From: Arcanobacterium canis
GTDB lineage: Bacteria; Actinomycetota; Actinomycetes; Actinomycetales; Actinomycetaceae
Assembly: GCF_029625435.1 (NCBI RefSeq)
Contig: NZ_CP121208.1
Location: forward strand, 1,612,001-1,676,000
DNA: 64,000 nt
Direction of reading: 5' to 3'
Below the pieces are notes generated by a model that was given only the letters and a program-made list of their open reading frames with translations, had not been told where the DNA came from and searched no databases. The translations under genes and the position numbers were made by a program. This document shows, in pieces, positions 44,527-53,542 of this stretch (its first letter is position 1; every line of letters begins with the position of its first letter).

Positions 44527-44690
44527 CGGCCCCTCCTCCATGATGTGCGTGTAACACGCGTGACTCTAACAAAGGCAAAACCTCTACACAAGGTACCGGG
44601 ATTGAAGCGGGGCAGGTTTTTCTCGACGTTTACCCTCAAAGTTTCCAGGATCCCCATGTCCTCTTCCCAGGCACGTCTGCGTATGCGTAC

Positions 44691-44703
44691 TAAGATGTCA
44701 CCT
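44691..44703 (+). promoter_or_regulatory. Leaderless-type -10 element of the DUF4921 gene
   Basis: TAAGAT at 44691-44696 followed by 7 bases and the ATG at 44704, with no ribosome site. Same architecture as at xthA, the prolyl oligopeptidase, the MFS gene and the TetR gene. Confidence 0.55.
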
Positions 44704-46008
44704 ATGGCCACACATATGACTGAGCCTCTACGGCGTATGGCGGACGGCACGATCAAACAGATCAACCCTTTTTCCGGAACCGAAGTTTGGACGGTACCAG
44801 GACGCGCAAACCGCCCCATTGCACATCCAGTAGAAAATCCAGAGCCGATCAACCCCGATGAACTGGGGCACTACTGTATTTTCTGCAAACAACGGGTGCT
44901 CGACACCCCGCCAGAAAAATCGAGGATCGTTCCCGGATCACATGAGATTATTCAACACGCCGGGGTGAATGCCCTCAGCCAAGAGTGGCAGTTCCGCAGG
45001 GTGGCAAACCTCTATGAAATCCTGACGTTTGACTATTGGGCGAAAAACTATGGCTACCAGCTTCCGCGCGATGTCCAATCGTGGATGGAGTCCTACCTCG
45101 CCGACCCTGCAGGCCGCGCGCATGTCACTGGGGTTCTCCGCGCCAAATTCAAAGATGAAAACTTTGAGGCGAAAACTGAAGCAGAGCTTCACGACGCTGC
45201 TCTCTCCCTTTTCGGCGGAGGTCACGATCTCATTCTGGCTCGACGTCACTTCGTTAAGGGCGCGAAAGACACCTCACAGCTTGCTTCGTCGGGAACGCTC
45301 ACCCTGGAAGAACATGAAGCTTACTTCAGACTCACGACGAGCGCGATGCACGATCTGTACCGCAACCGCTACGTACGTTACGTCCAAGTCTTCCAAAACT
45401 GGATGAAGCAGGCCGGAGCCTCGCTCGATCACCTGCATAAACAACTCGTGGCAATCGACCAGCGCACCCCGAACCAGGCGTACGAAATCGAACGCACCCG
45501 CGAAAACCCCAACTACTACAACGAATGGGGCGTGGACTACGCCGGATACCAGAACCTGACAATCGCCGAGAACGACTACGCAGTGGCTATCGCCGGTTTC
45601 GGACATCGCTATCCCACGTTAGAGATTTGGTCAAAGTCGGCTTCATGCCAACCATGGGAACATTCGCCGGCAGAACTTCGCGGAGTCTCAGATTTGGTGC
45701 AGGCAATGCACGCGGCGACTGGCCCTGACGTGCCGTGCAATGAGGAATGGTTCGCCAAGCCGATCGATTCAGATGTGGATATTCCCTGGAGAATCCTGAT
45801 CAAATGGCGTGTTTCCACACTTGCCGGTTTCGAAGGCGGCACGAAGATCTACGTCAACACGATTGACCCCTGGGCCTTGCGTGACCGCGTGGTCCCTCGT
45901 CTCCTTGAACTTCGTGCTGAGGGAGTAATCGCGTCAAACATCAACATTGCCACTGAGTGCCAGATTGAACGCAACTGTCTCAAATACAACCGGTTCCTTC
46001 AAAGATAA
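44704..46008 (+). CDS. DUF4921 protein, galactose-1-phosphate uridylyltransferase-like
   Basis: A 434-aa cytosolic protein of the HIT/GalT-like group. Near residue 60 HYCIFCKQRVLDTPPEKSR supplies a Cys pair like the zinc site of GalT, and SLDHLHKQLVAID near 245 matches the H-x-H-x-Q active-site segment of uridylyl/adenylyl transferases. The rest matches the actinobacterial DUF4921 pattern. It could move a nucleotidyl group between sugar or nucleoside phosphates; the substrate is unknown. The ATG at 44704 is chosen over upstream in-frame codons because of the -10-to-ATG spacing and the start of conserved sequence. Divergent from pyrB. Confidence 0.8.
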   Translation: MATHMTEPLRRMADGTIKQINPFSGTEVWTVPGRANRPIAHPVENPEPINPDELGHYCIFCKQRVLDTPPEKSRIVPGSHEIIQHAGVNALSQEWQFRRVANLYEILTFDYWAKNYGYQLPRDVQSWMESYLADPAGRAHVTGVLRAKFKDENFEAKTEAELHDAALSLFGGGHDLILARRHFVKGAKDTSQLASSGTLTLEEHEAYFRLTTSAMHDLYRNRYVRYVQVFQNWMKQAGASLDHLHKQLVAIDQRTPNQAYEIERTRENPNYYNEWGVDYAGYQNLTIAENDYAVAIAGFGHRYPTLEIWSKSASCQPWEHSPAELRGVSDLVQAMHAATGPDVPCNEEWFAKPIDSDVDIPWRILIKWRVSTLAGFEGGTKIYVNTIDPWALRDRVVPRLLELRAEGVIASNINIATECQIERNCLKYNRFLQR

Positions 46009-46056
46009 AAATCTCGCCGGCGTCGGGAGATGTTTGCCGACGCCGGCGAGATTTTT
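46007..46056. terminator. Bidirectional terminator after the DUF4921 gene
   Basis: A 20-bp perfect inverted repeat (46007-46026 and 46037-46056) with AAAAA on the left and TTTTT on the right, between convergent genes. The stem contains CGCCGGCGTCGG. Confidence 0.9.
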
Positions 46057-46070
46057 ACTGCTATGCCCGC

Positions 46071-46334
46071 TCAGGCTTCCAGTGTGGTGTTCTGGCGCCC
46101 TGCATACCACTTTTGAGTTTTGCGGCGAACCGCTTCCGTGACTGCTGCATTCACTGCCGCTGTCACTACCGCAAACATCACGATCTGCGACGCTGACTTT
46201 TCCAAATCTGAATCATCGCCGGCGGGCTTTTGCTTGCCGAAGCCCTTTTCCCAAATAACGTCGGTGACTTTCTGAGCGACGAAACCTGCCGCAGCACCTG
46301 TCGCAAGCGAGATGAGTTTCCATCCAAGATTCAT
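46071..46334 (-). CDS. DUF4235 small membrane protein
   Basis: An 87-aa protein with two hydrophobic helices (SLATGAAAGFVAQKVTDVIW near residue 9 and IVMFAVVTAAVNAAVTEAV near 51) separated by a charged loop. The pattern W-K-L---A---A------T---W matches the DUF4235 family, common in actinobacteria and of unknown role. AAGGAGGAACA precedes the ATG. It lies downstream of the mrp operon but about 100 bases away, so it may have its own promoter. Confidence 0.82.
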   Translation of the reverse strand: MNLGWKLISLATGAAAGFVAQKVTDVIWEKGFGKQKPAGDDSDLEKSASQIVMFAVVTAAVNAAVTEAVRRKTQKWYAGRQNTTLEA

Positions 46335-46431
46335 TGTTCCTCCTTGACATCCCTAGCGTCCATCGTACCGTGAGCGAATAGAGCATAGCGCGCGATTCGC
46401 AATACGCATAGTTTGTGTCACATGAGGAAAG

Positions 46432-46782
46432 TTATCGCCGCTCCATTTCGTAGTCCTCAGCCAACTCGTCAATGACATACTCTTCACGCCTCACATGCCC
46501 TGTTCGATACGCAGCTCGCGCAAGAACATGCGCAGAGATTGGAGCCGTCACCAGCTGAAAGACGATCACCAACAGCATCGTCCAGGTGATCTGCGAGGAA
46601 CGAACAACCAATGCAATACCCACAAAATACAGAAGCAATGATAGAACCTGCGGTTTTGTCGCGACGTGTTGCCGCGCAAGGAGATCGTCATACCGCCACA
46701 TCCCAAGCGCAGCGATCAACGTCAAAATCGCACCTGCCGTAATCGCACCGACGCCCACAATGTTCATGATCTCGTCCATCAT
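46432..46782 (-). CDS. mrpG: Na+/H+ antiporter subunit MrpG
   Basis: A 116-aa subunit with three transmembrane helices, matching MrpG/MnhG: GAITAGAILTLIAALGMWRY near residue 12, DDLLARQHVATKPQVLSLLL near 32 and LLVIVFQLVTAPISAHVLAR near 68. Last gene of mrpABCDEFG; its start overlaps the mrpF stop. The Mrp complex uses the proton gradient to expel Na+ and protects from alkali and bile-like stress. Confidence 0.93.
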   Translation of the reverse strand: MMDEIMNIVGVGAITAGAILTLIAALGMWRYDDLLARQHVATKPQVLSLLLYFVGIALVVRSSQITWTMLLVIVFQLVTAPISAHVLARAAYRTGHVRREEYVIDELAEDYEMERR

Positions 46783-47207
46783 CGGCTTTCCTCCCTTGCT
46801 CCCTGTGATGCAGAATCGGAGTTTGGCTCATCACTATCCGCCAACGGGGGATCAACATCGTGCATCGGCGCATCATCGTCGGAATTATGCGCAAGGAATT
46901 CAGCATCCGCCGCTGCGACTTCTGCCGCGGTGAGCACACGGCGCTCCTGATCACTGGTTTTTTTGGCGAAGCGCGCTAACGCAGTGGATCCGATGAAACC
47001 GACCACTGCGAGCACGACGAGAAGCGGCATGAGATCTGCTCGGCGAGTAAATGCCGCTGTGACTGCGATAGCTCCGATAAGGACAGAGGTCAGCATATCG
47101 ACGGCAACGGCGCGGTCTAGCGTTGATGGACCACGAGTGATACGGAACAAAACCGGAACTGCAGACACAACCAACATTGCCCCACAGAGAATAAGAACGT
47201 AGGTCAT
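46779..47207 (-). CDS. mrpF: Na+/H+ antiporter subunit MrpF with acidic C-terminal extension
   Basis: A 142-aa subunit. The first 85 residues are the normal MrpF with three helices and the motif RGPSTLDRAVAVDMLTSVLI. Typical MrpF is about 90 residues; the 50-residue extension here is acidic and disordered (HNSDDDAPMHDVDPPLADSD) and probably cytosolic. Overlaps both neighbours by 4 bases, so the operon is tightly coupled. Confidence 0.93.
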   Translation of the reverse strand: MTYVLILCGAMLVVSAVPVLFRITRGPSTLDRAVAVDMLTSVLIGAIAVTAAFTRRADLMPLLVVLAVVGFIGSTALARFAKKTSDQERRVLTAAEVAAADAEFLAHNSDDDAPMHDVDPPLADSDEPNSDSASQGAREESR

Positions 47208-47851
47208 TTCGGCTCCTCCACTGCCATATCGTCAGTCGGTGGTGCGAACGGCGTCGGCAAACGTCCAGCAGTCGTTCGCGCCCCCGGCACAAAACCGGCT
47301 GCCAATAGTTCGTTGTGGGAGGCAAAAGCACGCATCACATGTTCCTCTACCAGGAGGACACTGCGGTGTACACCCTCAATGCCTCCGGCTTGGCCGACGT
47401 CGAAAACGTGGACATAAAGCATCGACGTCGGCGAGTGGGTATCGATAACGACCGAGCCGGGAACGATCGCCGTCAGCCCAGCGACCATCGCCATCTGCAC
47501 GTCAGATCCACCGCGCAACTGGACACGGATCACTGCACTTTGGGGACGTTTTCCTTGCAGAATAAACCATGCCAGCTGCAACGATGACACCACGATGTCG
47601 CGCAGCACTGAGCACACGAGAATCACCACACCGAGTGGGCGGAAACGGCCATCAAAGTGAGCGGTGGGAAACGGGGTTGCTGTGGTGACGACGAGCGCCA
47701 CGATGAAGCCAGCCACGACATTCCCTGTCGATGGATCTCCCCAGAGGAAGACCCACACGGCAGTCAGCCCGACGAGTAGTCCCATCGAGGCGTGCGGGAA
47801 TCGTCCAGGACGACGCGTGGCGTATCGAATTGCGTCACTTGCTTTGCTCAT
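47204..47851 (-). CDS. mrpE: Na+/H+ antiporter subunit MrpE
   Basis: A 215-aa subunit with an N-terminal membrane part (MGLLVGLTAVWVFLWGDPST; RPLGVVILVCSVLRDIVVSS) and a soluble domain containing VAGLTAIVPGSVVIDTHSPT and SMLYVHVFDV, the MrpE signature. The start at 47851 is the Met of MSKASDAIR; a longer frame inside mrpD is rejected. It overlaps the end of mrpD by 17 bases. The last 35 residues are an extra tail. Confidence 0.92.
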   Translation of the reverse strand: MSKASDAIRYATRRPGRFPHASMGLLVGLTAVWVFLWGDPSTGNVVAGFIVALVVTTATPFPTAHFDGRFRPLGVVILVCSVLRDIVVSSLQLAWFILQGKRPQSAVIRVQLRGGSDVQMAMVAGLTAIVPGSVVIDTHSPTSMLYVHVFDVGQAGGIEGVHRSVLLVEEHVMRAFASHNELLAAGFVPGARTTAGRLPTPFAPPTDDMAVEEPK

Positions 47852-49388
47852 CACTACCCCCTGACTGCGGCGCGTACTGGCCTGCACCGATCCCGCGATC
47901 TGGTAAAACAGCCACAATATAGGGCGACCTAGCAAAGAGCCTGCCTGCAGTAGCATCGGAATAACCATTAATCGGACCAGCTGCGAGTGACAGACCAATC
48001 GAGATCGCCACCAAGCCCCCAGCTGCTGCGGTCATCAATGGCGGAATGGGCTTCGTTTCAAGTTCTTCGGGTGCATCTTGCCAGAACGTCATATTCCACG
48101 CACGGGTCACAGCATAAAGCGTGAGTAACGAGGTGACCAATCCGGCTGCAATCAACACCCAATCGATCCCCCAACCACGGTCAACGCTTGCCCCGATCAG
48201 CCCAACTTTGCCGAAAAATCCCGATAGCGGCGGAATACCTGCCAGATTCAATGCAGGAATGAGATAGAGTGCGGCAATTCCGGGAGCCAGTTTGAGTAGC
48301 GAGCCGAGCTTCGCCAAGTTGGTACTGCCGCCACGGCGTTCGACAAGACCGACGACGAGGAAGAGGGCCGTTTGCACCGTAATGTGGTGAATCGCGTAGT
48401 AAATCGTCGCTCCGATACCGCTCGGTGAAGATGTGGAAATTCCCCAGAGCATGTATCCGATGTGAGAAACGAGCGTGAATGACAGCAGACGCTTAACGTC
48501 TTGCTGGGCAACAGCGCCAAGGATCCCGATCACCATCGTGAGGATGGCAAAGACACCCAGGATGTGATCGAGCTGTGGTCCAGGAAAAAGCAATGTTTGG
48601 GTGCGGATCATGCCATAGACACCGACCTTGGTCAGCAGACCCGCGAATACCGCAGTCACTGGAGCCGGCGCAGTCGGGTACGAATCAGGCAACCAGGCAC
48701 CGAGCGGGAAAACCGCTGCCTTGATGCCGAAGCCAACAAGCAGCATCACCTGAATCACTGTGGCGAGCGCGGGATCGATATCAGCGAGCCTCAGTGCCAC
48801 CTGCGCGAGGTTGACGGTTCCGACCGCAGCATAGACGAGTGCGATTGCCACCAGAAAAACAACAGACGATATCAACGAAACCACCACATAGACGGTTCCT
48901 GATCGGACACGATCACGCGTTCCGCCCAGCGTGATCAAGACGAATGAGGCACACAGCAAAATTTCGAAGCCCACATAGATGTTGAATAAATCCCCTGAGA
49001 GAAACGCATTCGACACGCCTGCCGAAAGTATCAAGAATGCGGGGTGGTAGACGGCGATTGGAGCTGCGGTTTCGCCGTCGGCAGCACCTTGCGCAAGTGA
49101 GTAGATCATGACAACTAACGTCACTGTCACTGACGTCAAGAGCATCAGTGAACTCAGGCCGTCGGCAACCAGCACAATCCCGACGGGGGCAGCCCACTGC
49201 CCGATGTTCAGCACGACTGGGCCATTTGCTGCCATCACGACTAACGCGATTGCAACGAGGAGAACAATGGTGAGGACTGTGCCTGACACCCACGCCTGAT
49301 GGCGTCGAGCTTTTCCACTGACCAGTGACACTCCCGCGCCAAGAAGTGGAAGCACTACGGGAAGGGCAATCAAAAAATCCCAGGTCAT
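47835..49388 (-). CDS. mrpD: Na+/H+ antiporter subunit MrpD
   Basis: A 517-aa membrane protein with about 14 helices, homologous to NuoM/N of complex I. Visible landmarks: LSGDLFNIYVGFEILLCASF (with the conserved Glu in helix 5), FGIKAAVFPLGAWLPDSYPT with its Lys, PAPVTAVFAGLLTKVGVYG, and LVSHIGYMLWG. It is one of the two ion-translocating subunits. ATG overlaps the mrpC stop (ATGA). Confidence 0.95.
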   Translation of the reverse strand: MTWDFLIALPVVLPLLGAGVSLVSGKARRHQAWVSGTVLTIVLLVAIALVVMAANGPVVLNIGQWAAPVGIVLVADGLSSLMLLTSVTVTLVVMIYSLAQGAADGETAAPIAVYHPAFLILSAGVSNAFLSGDLFNIYVGFEILLCASFVLITLGGTRDRVRSGTVYVVVSLISSVVFLVAIALVYAAVGTVNLAQVALRLADIDPALATVIQVMLLVGFGIKAAVFPLGAWLPDSYPTAPAPVTAVFAGLLTKVGVYGMIRTQTLLFPGPQLDHILGVFAILTMVIGILGAVAQQDVKRLLSFTLVSHIGYMLWGISTSSPSGIGATIYYAIHHITVQTALFLVVGLVERRGGSTNLAKLGSLLKLAPGIAALYLIPALNLAGIPPLSGFFGKVGLIGASVDRGWGIDWVLIAAGLVTSLLTLYAVTRAWNMTFWQDAPEELETKPIPPLMTAAAGGLVAISIGLSLAAGPINGYSDATAGRLFARSPYIVAVLPDRGIGAGQYAPQSGGSDEQSK

Positions 49389-49915
49389 CGCTCACCTGCT
49401 TCTCTGTTGGTGTAGTCGGGTCGGCACGTTGCACCTGGATCACCCGGCACGCCGAGAGCGCCGTCGGCGTCCGGATCGCCTTCTGTTTCGTCGTGTGTTT
49501 GGGAAGCATCCTCTTCCACACGTGTTTCAGCATCGGCGCGAGCGGCCATTTTTGCACGCTCAGTCATCCGGGCCACACGGCGGTCTTCAGGATCATCTTG
49601 TACTTCGTCGTTGCCGGTGAGCTGCCAACTACGATAGGCGAGAGCCAAAAGGAAGGCTGCAGATCCCAAGGAAATAACGATAGCGGTGAGCATCATGGCC
49701 TGCACGAGAGGATCAGCCATCCGCTCAGCTGGCGCAACACCAACAAGAGGCGGTTCCCCTGAGCGACCACCTGCGATCAAGAAGAGGATGTTGACGCCGT
49801 TAGTAATCGAGGTCAAGCCCAAAATGATACGAGTGAGCGACCGTTCGAGGACAAGATAGACCCCTACCCCAACGAGCACAGCAGCAAGGAATACCAATAC
49901 TAATGACACGCTCAT
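49385..49915 (-). CDS. mrpC: Na+/H+ antiporter subunit MrpC
   Basis: A 176-aa subunit like NuoK. Three helices with LVLERSLTRIILGLTSITNG and MADPLVQAMMLTAIVISLGS, both MrpC signatures. As with MrpF, the C-terminal 60 residues form an acidic, disordered tail (RVEEDASQTHDETEGDPDAD). It overlaps mrpA and mrpD by 4 bases each. Confidence 0.93.
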   Translation of the reverse strand: MSVSLVLVFLAAVLVGVGVYLVLERSLTRIILGLTSITNGVNILFLIAGGRSGEPPLVGVAPAERMADPLVQAMMLTAIVISLGSAAFLLALAYRSWQLTGNDEVQDDPEDRRVARMTERAKMAARADAETRVEEDASQTHDETEGDPDADGALGVPGDPGATCRPDYTNREAGER

Positions 49916-52900
49916 GCCTGGCCTCCTTTCCGGCGAACAACAGCTCGATCATTACTACTGTCGTCATCTGTGTCCTTGTCATGTGGCATGTGGATTCCGA
50001 GTGCGCTCGCCGCTGCATCGAAACGCTCCAGGCGCGAATCTGCTGCTGGAGTCAGCGAGACGGCGTCGTCGTCGGAGATGCCCTCCAGTTCGCCGTGCCG
50101 GTCAATCTCGGCTCCCAAGGAGCGCAAAATATCCAAAACCAACCCGACCACCACGAAATACACTCCGATATCGAAGAAAATTGCCGTCGCCAAGTGAACG
50201 TGACCGAACGCAGGGAGGACAAAGTCAAGTTTCGCAGTTTGGAGGATAGTTCCCCCCACTGCCACCGGCACCAGAGCTGCAACCGCCGCAATACTCATGC
50301 CCGCCCCCATGAGGTGACCGGGGTGAAGCGGCACAGCAGCGCCAAGTTCGTAGCGTCCGCCGGCAAGGTAACGAATCGTGAGCGCAATTCCTGCAAGGAG
50401 GCCACCGGCGAATCCTCCACCTGGCTGATTGTGCCCTGAGAAGAGGAAAAACACCGACACCACCAGCATTGCGTGGTAGACCGACCGCGTACCTATTTCT
50501 AAGATCACGCTTCGTGACGACTTGCGCAGTGCTTCAGCCCCCACAAGCCAGAGTTGCGACGCTGCGCGAGATTCGCGCACGCGTGCCGACGTCGTCGGCG
50601 TTGGGTTCTGTTTGCCTGGGGTATCAATCGTCTGCAACCCCTTCTTATCCCAAAACATTCGTGAACGTGGCGAATGTTTTGGCTGGATATCTTGGCTGCG
50701 GGCGTCGCAAAAATTCACTTCGCGGCGGAAGCCTGAGCGTTCGCGAACCTCCACGGGAATTGCCACGTTACGCAGCCGATCTACGCGGCCAATACGATCA
50801 CGGATGAAGAGCAGCGACGATACGCCGATTGCACATGCAATGAGGACGGAAAGCTCGCCCATCGTGTCCCACGCGCGGATATCCACCAATGTCACATTCA
50901 CGATGTTCTTTCCATAGCCGTGACGATATGCGAGATCGTGAAAGTCACGCGATATCGGATCGGCAACGCGCACCCCGGCTGCGAGTGCGCCAATCACTGC
51001 CACTGTCACCCCTGCCAGCACTCCCAAACCAACTCTCCACCAACGAGTCACGGCGAGTGGGCGATTCGAAAAATATGCAGGGAATCGCCGCAAAACCAAG
51101 ACAAAAACCACAAGGCTCATGGTCTCGACAAGCACTTGCGTCAGGGCGAGATCCGGTGCGCCGTAGAGTTCGTAGATCAATGCGACGCCGTATCCTGCAG
51201 TTCCCAGTAGAAGCACGGCTTTCATCCGGTGTCGAGCGCGAGCGCCGAGGAGCGCAGCAAGCGCAGTCAGTGCAACGACGCTGGCTTGGGCCAACGAATC
51301 CCATACACGTACGCCCGCCCAAGTATTCGGCCAGATAGCGATAAGCACACTAGACGAAGCCACCAGCATGAAGACAAGGATCGTCGCCAAATATGCAGGA
51401 AGCGAACCGCGCTGAGTCAGGGCGGTTGTGACGCCAGATGCGTTCTCAAGCCCGCGAATAGTGCTAGCGTATGATCCGTGGGCGGAGAGCGGAAACTCCC
51501 ATTTCCGAGTCACTTTTTCAAGTTGTGAACTCCAGGCAAAGATTGCGCCACCGATTACCCAGATTGCCACAGAAATCAGAAGGGGAAGTCCCAGATGAAT
51601 GGCAGAGGTCAGGTGCGGTGCCTGCGCACCGAGGGCGCTGTCACCACCGGTGTGCGCATAACCAGCAACTCCACCGGGACTAAAACTTCCTAGCGCATAG
51701 GGTGCAAGCACATGATCAAGAACGCTGCCAAGACACCCAAATATTAGCGACGCGAGCGCCAGCACGAGAACCGGAACCGTCATCATTGCGTTTGTTGGAC
51801 GCACAGAAGTTTTTGCCACTGGCAGAACGCGCCTATCTGCAGCCGCACTGCCAGCATCGGCTTGGGCGCCCCAACTCGTGAAAGCTCCGAACCAATAGCG
51901 CAGTGTGTAAGCCACGGTGAGAGCCGAACCGAGGGCAATCGATATCCATGCCGTCATTTCACGTGCGCCACCGTCAACCAGAGAGGTCAGCGCCGCTTCT
52001 TTCGCAACGAAGCCAGCGAAACCCGGCAGACCAGCCATCGATGCGCAGGCAAGTCCCGCGGCTACCGCCGTCGGCAGCATAGCCTTCCCGACGCCGGAGA
52101 GTTCGCGCAAATCGCGAGTACCGGTTGCCCAGTCCACCTGGCCTACTGAGAGGAAAAGTGCCGACTTGAATAGCGAGTGTGCCACGAGCATTGCAAGCCC
52201 CGCGAGCATTAACGCTTCATTTCCGAATCCCACCATAAGGGTGATCAAGCCGAGCTGCGAGACGGTTCCGAAGGCGAGGACAAGTTTGAGATCATATTGT
52301 TTGAGGGCACGATAGCCACCCACTAGCAATGTGCCGATTCCCAACGGAACGACAGTCCACGTCCAGACACTGAAATCCGAAAATCCTGGCGCGAGGCGTG
52401 CCACCAAGTAAACCCCGGCTTTTACCATCGCCGAGGAGTGAAGATACGCCGACACCGGGGTGGGAGCAGCCATCGCAGCGGGCAACCAAAAATGGAACGG
52501 CACCAGGGCTGACTTGCTTGCCGCACCAATCAACACAAGCCCCACAGCAGCACCTACGAGCAGGGGCGACGCCGATTCCACAGTGAGAGCCGCCTGACCG
52601 AGAGTACCGTTGTGAGCTGCTGACACTAGCTCCGAAAGCCGGTAAGAACCGCCAGGAATTTGACCGAGAATCACGATCCCCGCAAGCATCGCAAGCCCTC
52701 CTGCGGTAGTCACAGTCAGAGCTGCCATCGCAGCACGGCGAGAGGCAGACTTTGTGAAACTGTGTCCAATGAGAAGGAAAGAGAAGACCGTGGTCAATTC
52801 CCAAAACATGTAGAGCGCAAGGGTGTTATCAGTGGTCACGAGGCCAAGCATTGCACCCGCAAAACCAGTAAAGACACCCGCAAAGCGCCCGAGTCCACTT

Positions 52901-53322
52901 GCCGACGAGGAAAAGTATCTGCTCGAGTACACCAGAACTAGCGCTCCAACACCCGTCACAATGAGCGCCATCACCCACGACAACACATCGAGTTGGAACG
53001 TCAGCTCAAGGTGGACTTGGGGCGCCCATGCCCAGTTTTCGACGGGGAATACCGCCGGGAGTGCATTTGTGTGAGCAGACGTGGCTTGAGCTGCATCAGC
53101 AAACCGATCACCGACGTCGGCGAAAGGGTGCGGCCACGGAACAAGGCTTGAGCTGGGAAGTGAACCACGAGCGGCAGCATACACTTCCGGGCCACGAGTA
53201 AGAAGGTAGACAAAAGCGCCAGCGGGAACAAGAGCGAGAACAGCAAATCCGAGCCGCCCCCAACGCATGAGAAGCGGAGCGACGAGAGCCGCCAGCGCGA
53301 AGATCGCGAGAACGAAAAGCAT
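49912..53322 (-). CDS. mrpA: Na+/H+ antiporter fused subunits MrpA-MrpB
   Basis: An 1136-aa membrane protein with more than 20 helices. The N-terminal part is NuoL-like: MFWELTTVFSFLLIGHSFTK near residue 195, KSALVPFHFWLPAAMAAPTP near 285 and AYLHSSAMVKAGVYLVARL. After the MrpA C-terminal region (LALTQVLVETMSLVVFVLVL) comes a soluble loop of about 100 residues, then the MrpB domain (HAMLVVSVFFLFSGHNQPGG near 1015). Fusion of A and B is normal in actinobacteria. The start at 53322 has AGGAGG three bases upstream; a 27-residue longer frame is rejected. First gene of the operon. Confidence 0.95.
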   Translation of the reverse strand: MLFVLAIFALAALVAPLLMRWGRLGFAVLALVPAGAFVYLLTRGPEVYAAARGSLPSSSLVPWPHPFADVGDRFADAAQATSAHTNALPAVFPVENWAWAPQVHLELTFQLDVLSWVMALIVTGVGALVLVYSSRYFSSSASGLGRFAGVFTGFAGAMLGLVTTDNTLALYMFWELTTVFSFLLIGHSFTKSASRRAAMAALTVTTAGGLAMLAGIVILGQIPGGSYRLSELVSAAHNGTLGQAALTVESASPLLVGAAVGLVLIGAASKSALVPFHFWLPAAMAAPTPVSAYLHSSAMVKAGVYLVARLAPGFSDFSVWTWTVVPLGIGTLLVGGYRALKQYDLKLVLAFGTVSQLGLITLMVGFGNEALMLAGLAMLVAHSLFKSALFLSVGQVDWATGTRDLRELSGVGKAMLPTAVAAGLACASMAGLPGFAGFVAKEAALTSLVDGGAREMTAWISIALGSALTVAYTLRYWFGAFTSWGAQADAGSAAADRRVLPVAKTSVRPTNAMMTVPVLVLALASLIFGCLGSVLDHVLAPYALGSFSPGGVAGYAHTGGDSALGAQAPHLTSAIHLGLPLLISVAIWVIGGAIFAWSSQLEKVTRKWEFPLSAHGSYASTIRGLENASGVTTALTQRGSLPAYLATILVFMLVASSSVLIAIWPNTWAGVRVWDSLAQASVVALTALAALLGARARHRMKAVLLLGTAGYGVALIYELYGAPDLALTQVLVETMSLVVFVLVLRRFPAYFSNRPLAVTRWWRVGLGVLAGVTVAVIGALAAGVRVADPISRDFHDLAYRHGYGKNIVNVTLVDIRAWDTMGELSVLIACAIGVSSLLFIRDRIGRVDRLRNVAIPVEVRERSGFRREVNFCDARSQDIQPKHSPRSRMFWDKKGLQTIDTPGKQNPTPTTSARVRESRAASQLWLVGAEALRKSSRSVILEIGTRSVYHAMLVVSVFFLFSGHNQPGGGFAGGLLAGIALTIRYLAGGRYELGAAVPLHPGHLMGAGMSIAAVAALVPVAVGGTILQTAKLDFVLPAFGHVHLATAIFFDIGVYFVVVGLVLDILRSLGAEIDRHGELEGISDDDAVSLTPAADSRLERFDAAASALGIHMPHDKDTDDDSSNDRAVVRRKGGQA

Positions 53323-53503
53323 AATCCTCCTGGTGCGAACGATTGCATAAGCACCAGGATCCGAAGAACGTCGGGGAAACGAATAATCCGAGCAGAATTC
53401 CACTCAGCACACTCGGCACGGCGCTACAGCGTCGACAGGTTGATTCTAGCGAGAAATCGCCATTTTCTCCATGACTCACCAGGACTGACGCCGCAAGCGA
53501 ACA

Positions 53504-53534
53504 TGCCGACGCCACCGGATCGGCGGCGTCGGCA
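53504..53534 (-). terminator. Hairpin downstream of the LTA-synthase-like gene
   Basis: TGCCGACGCC (53504-53513) and GGCGTCGGCA (53525-53534) form a 10-bp stem 9 bases after the stop. Its sequence resembles the stem at 46007-46056. Confidence 0.65.
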
Positions 53535-53542
53535 CTGTGATT

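Noticed and set aside
46007-53534. GCCGACGCC/GGCGTCGGC stems as a dispersed uptake-like signal
   Set aside because: The sequence also occurs often inside genes as ordinary codons, so without a genome count it cannot be told from base composition.
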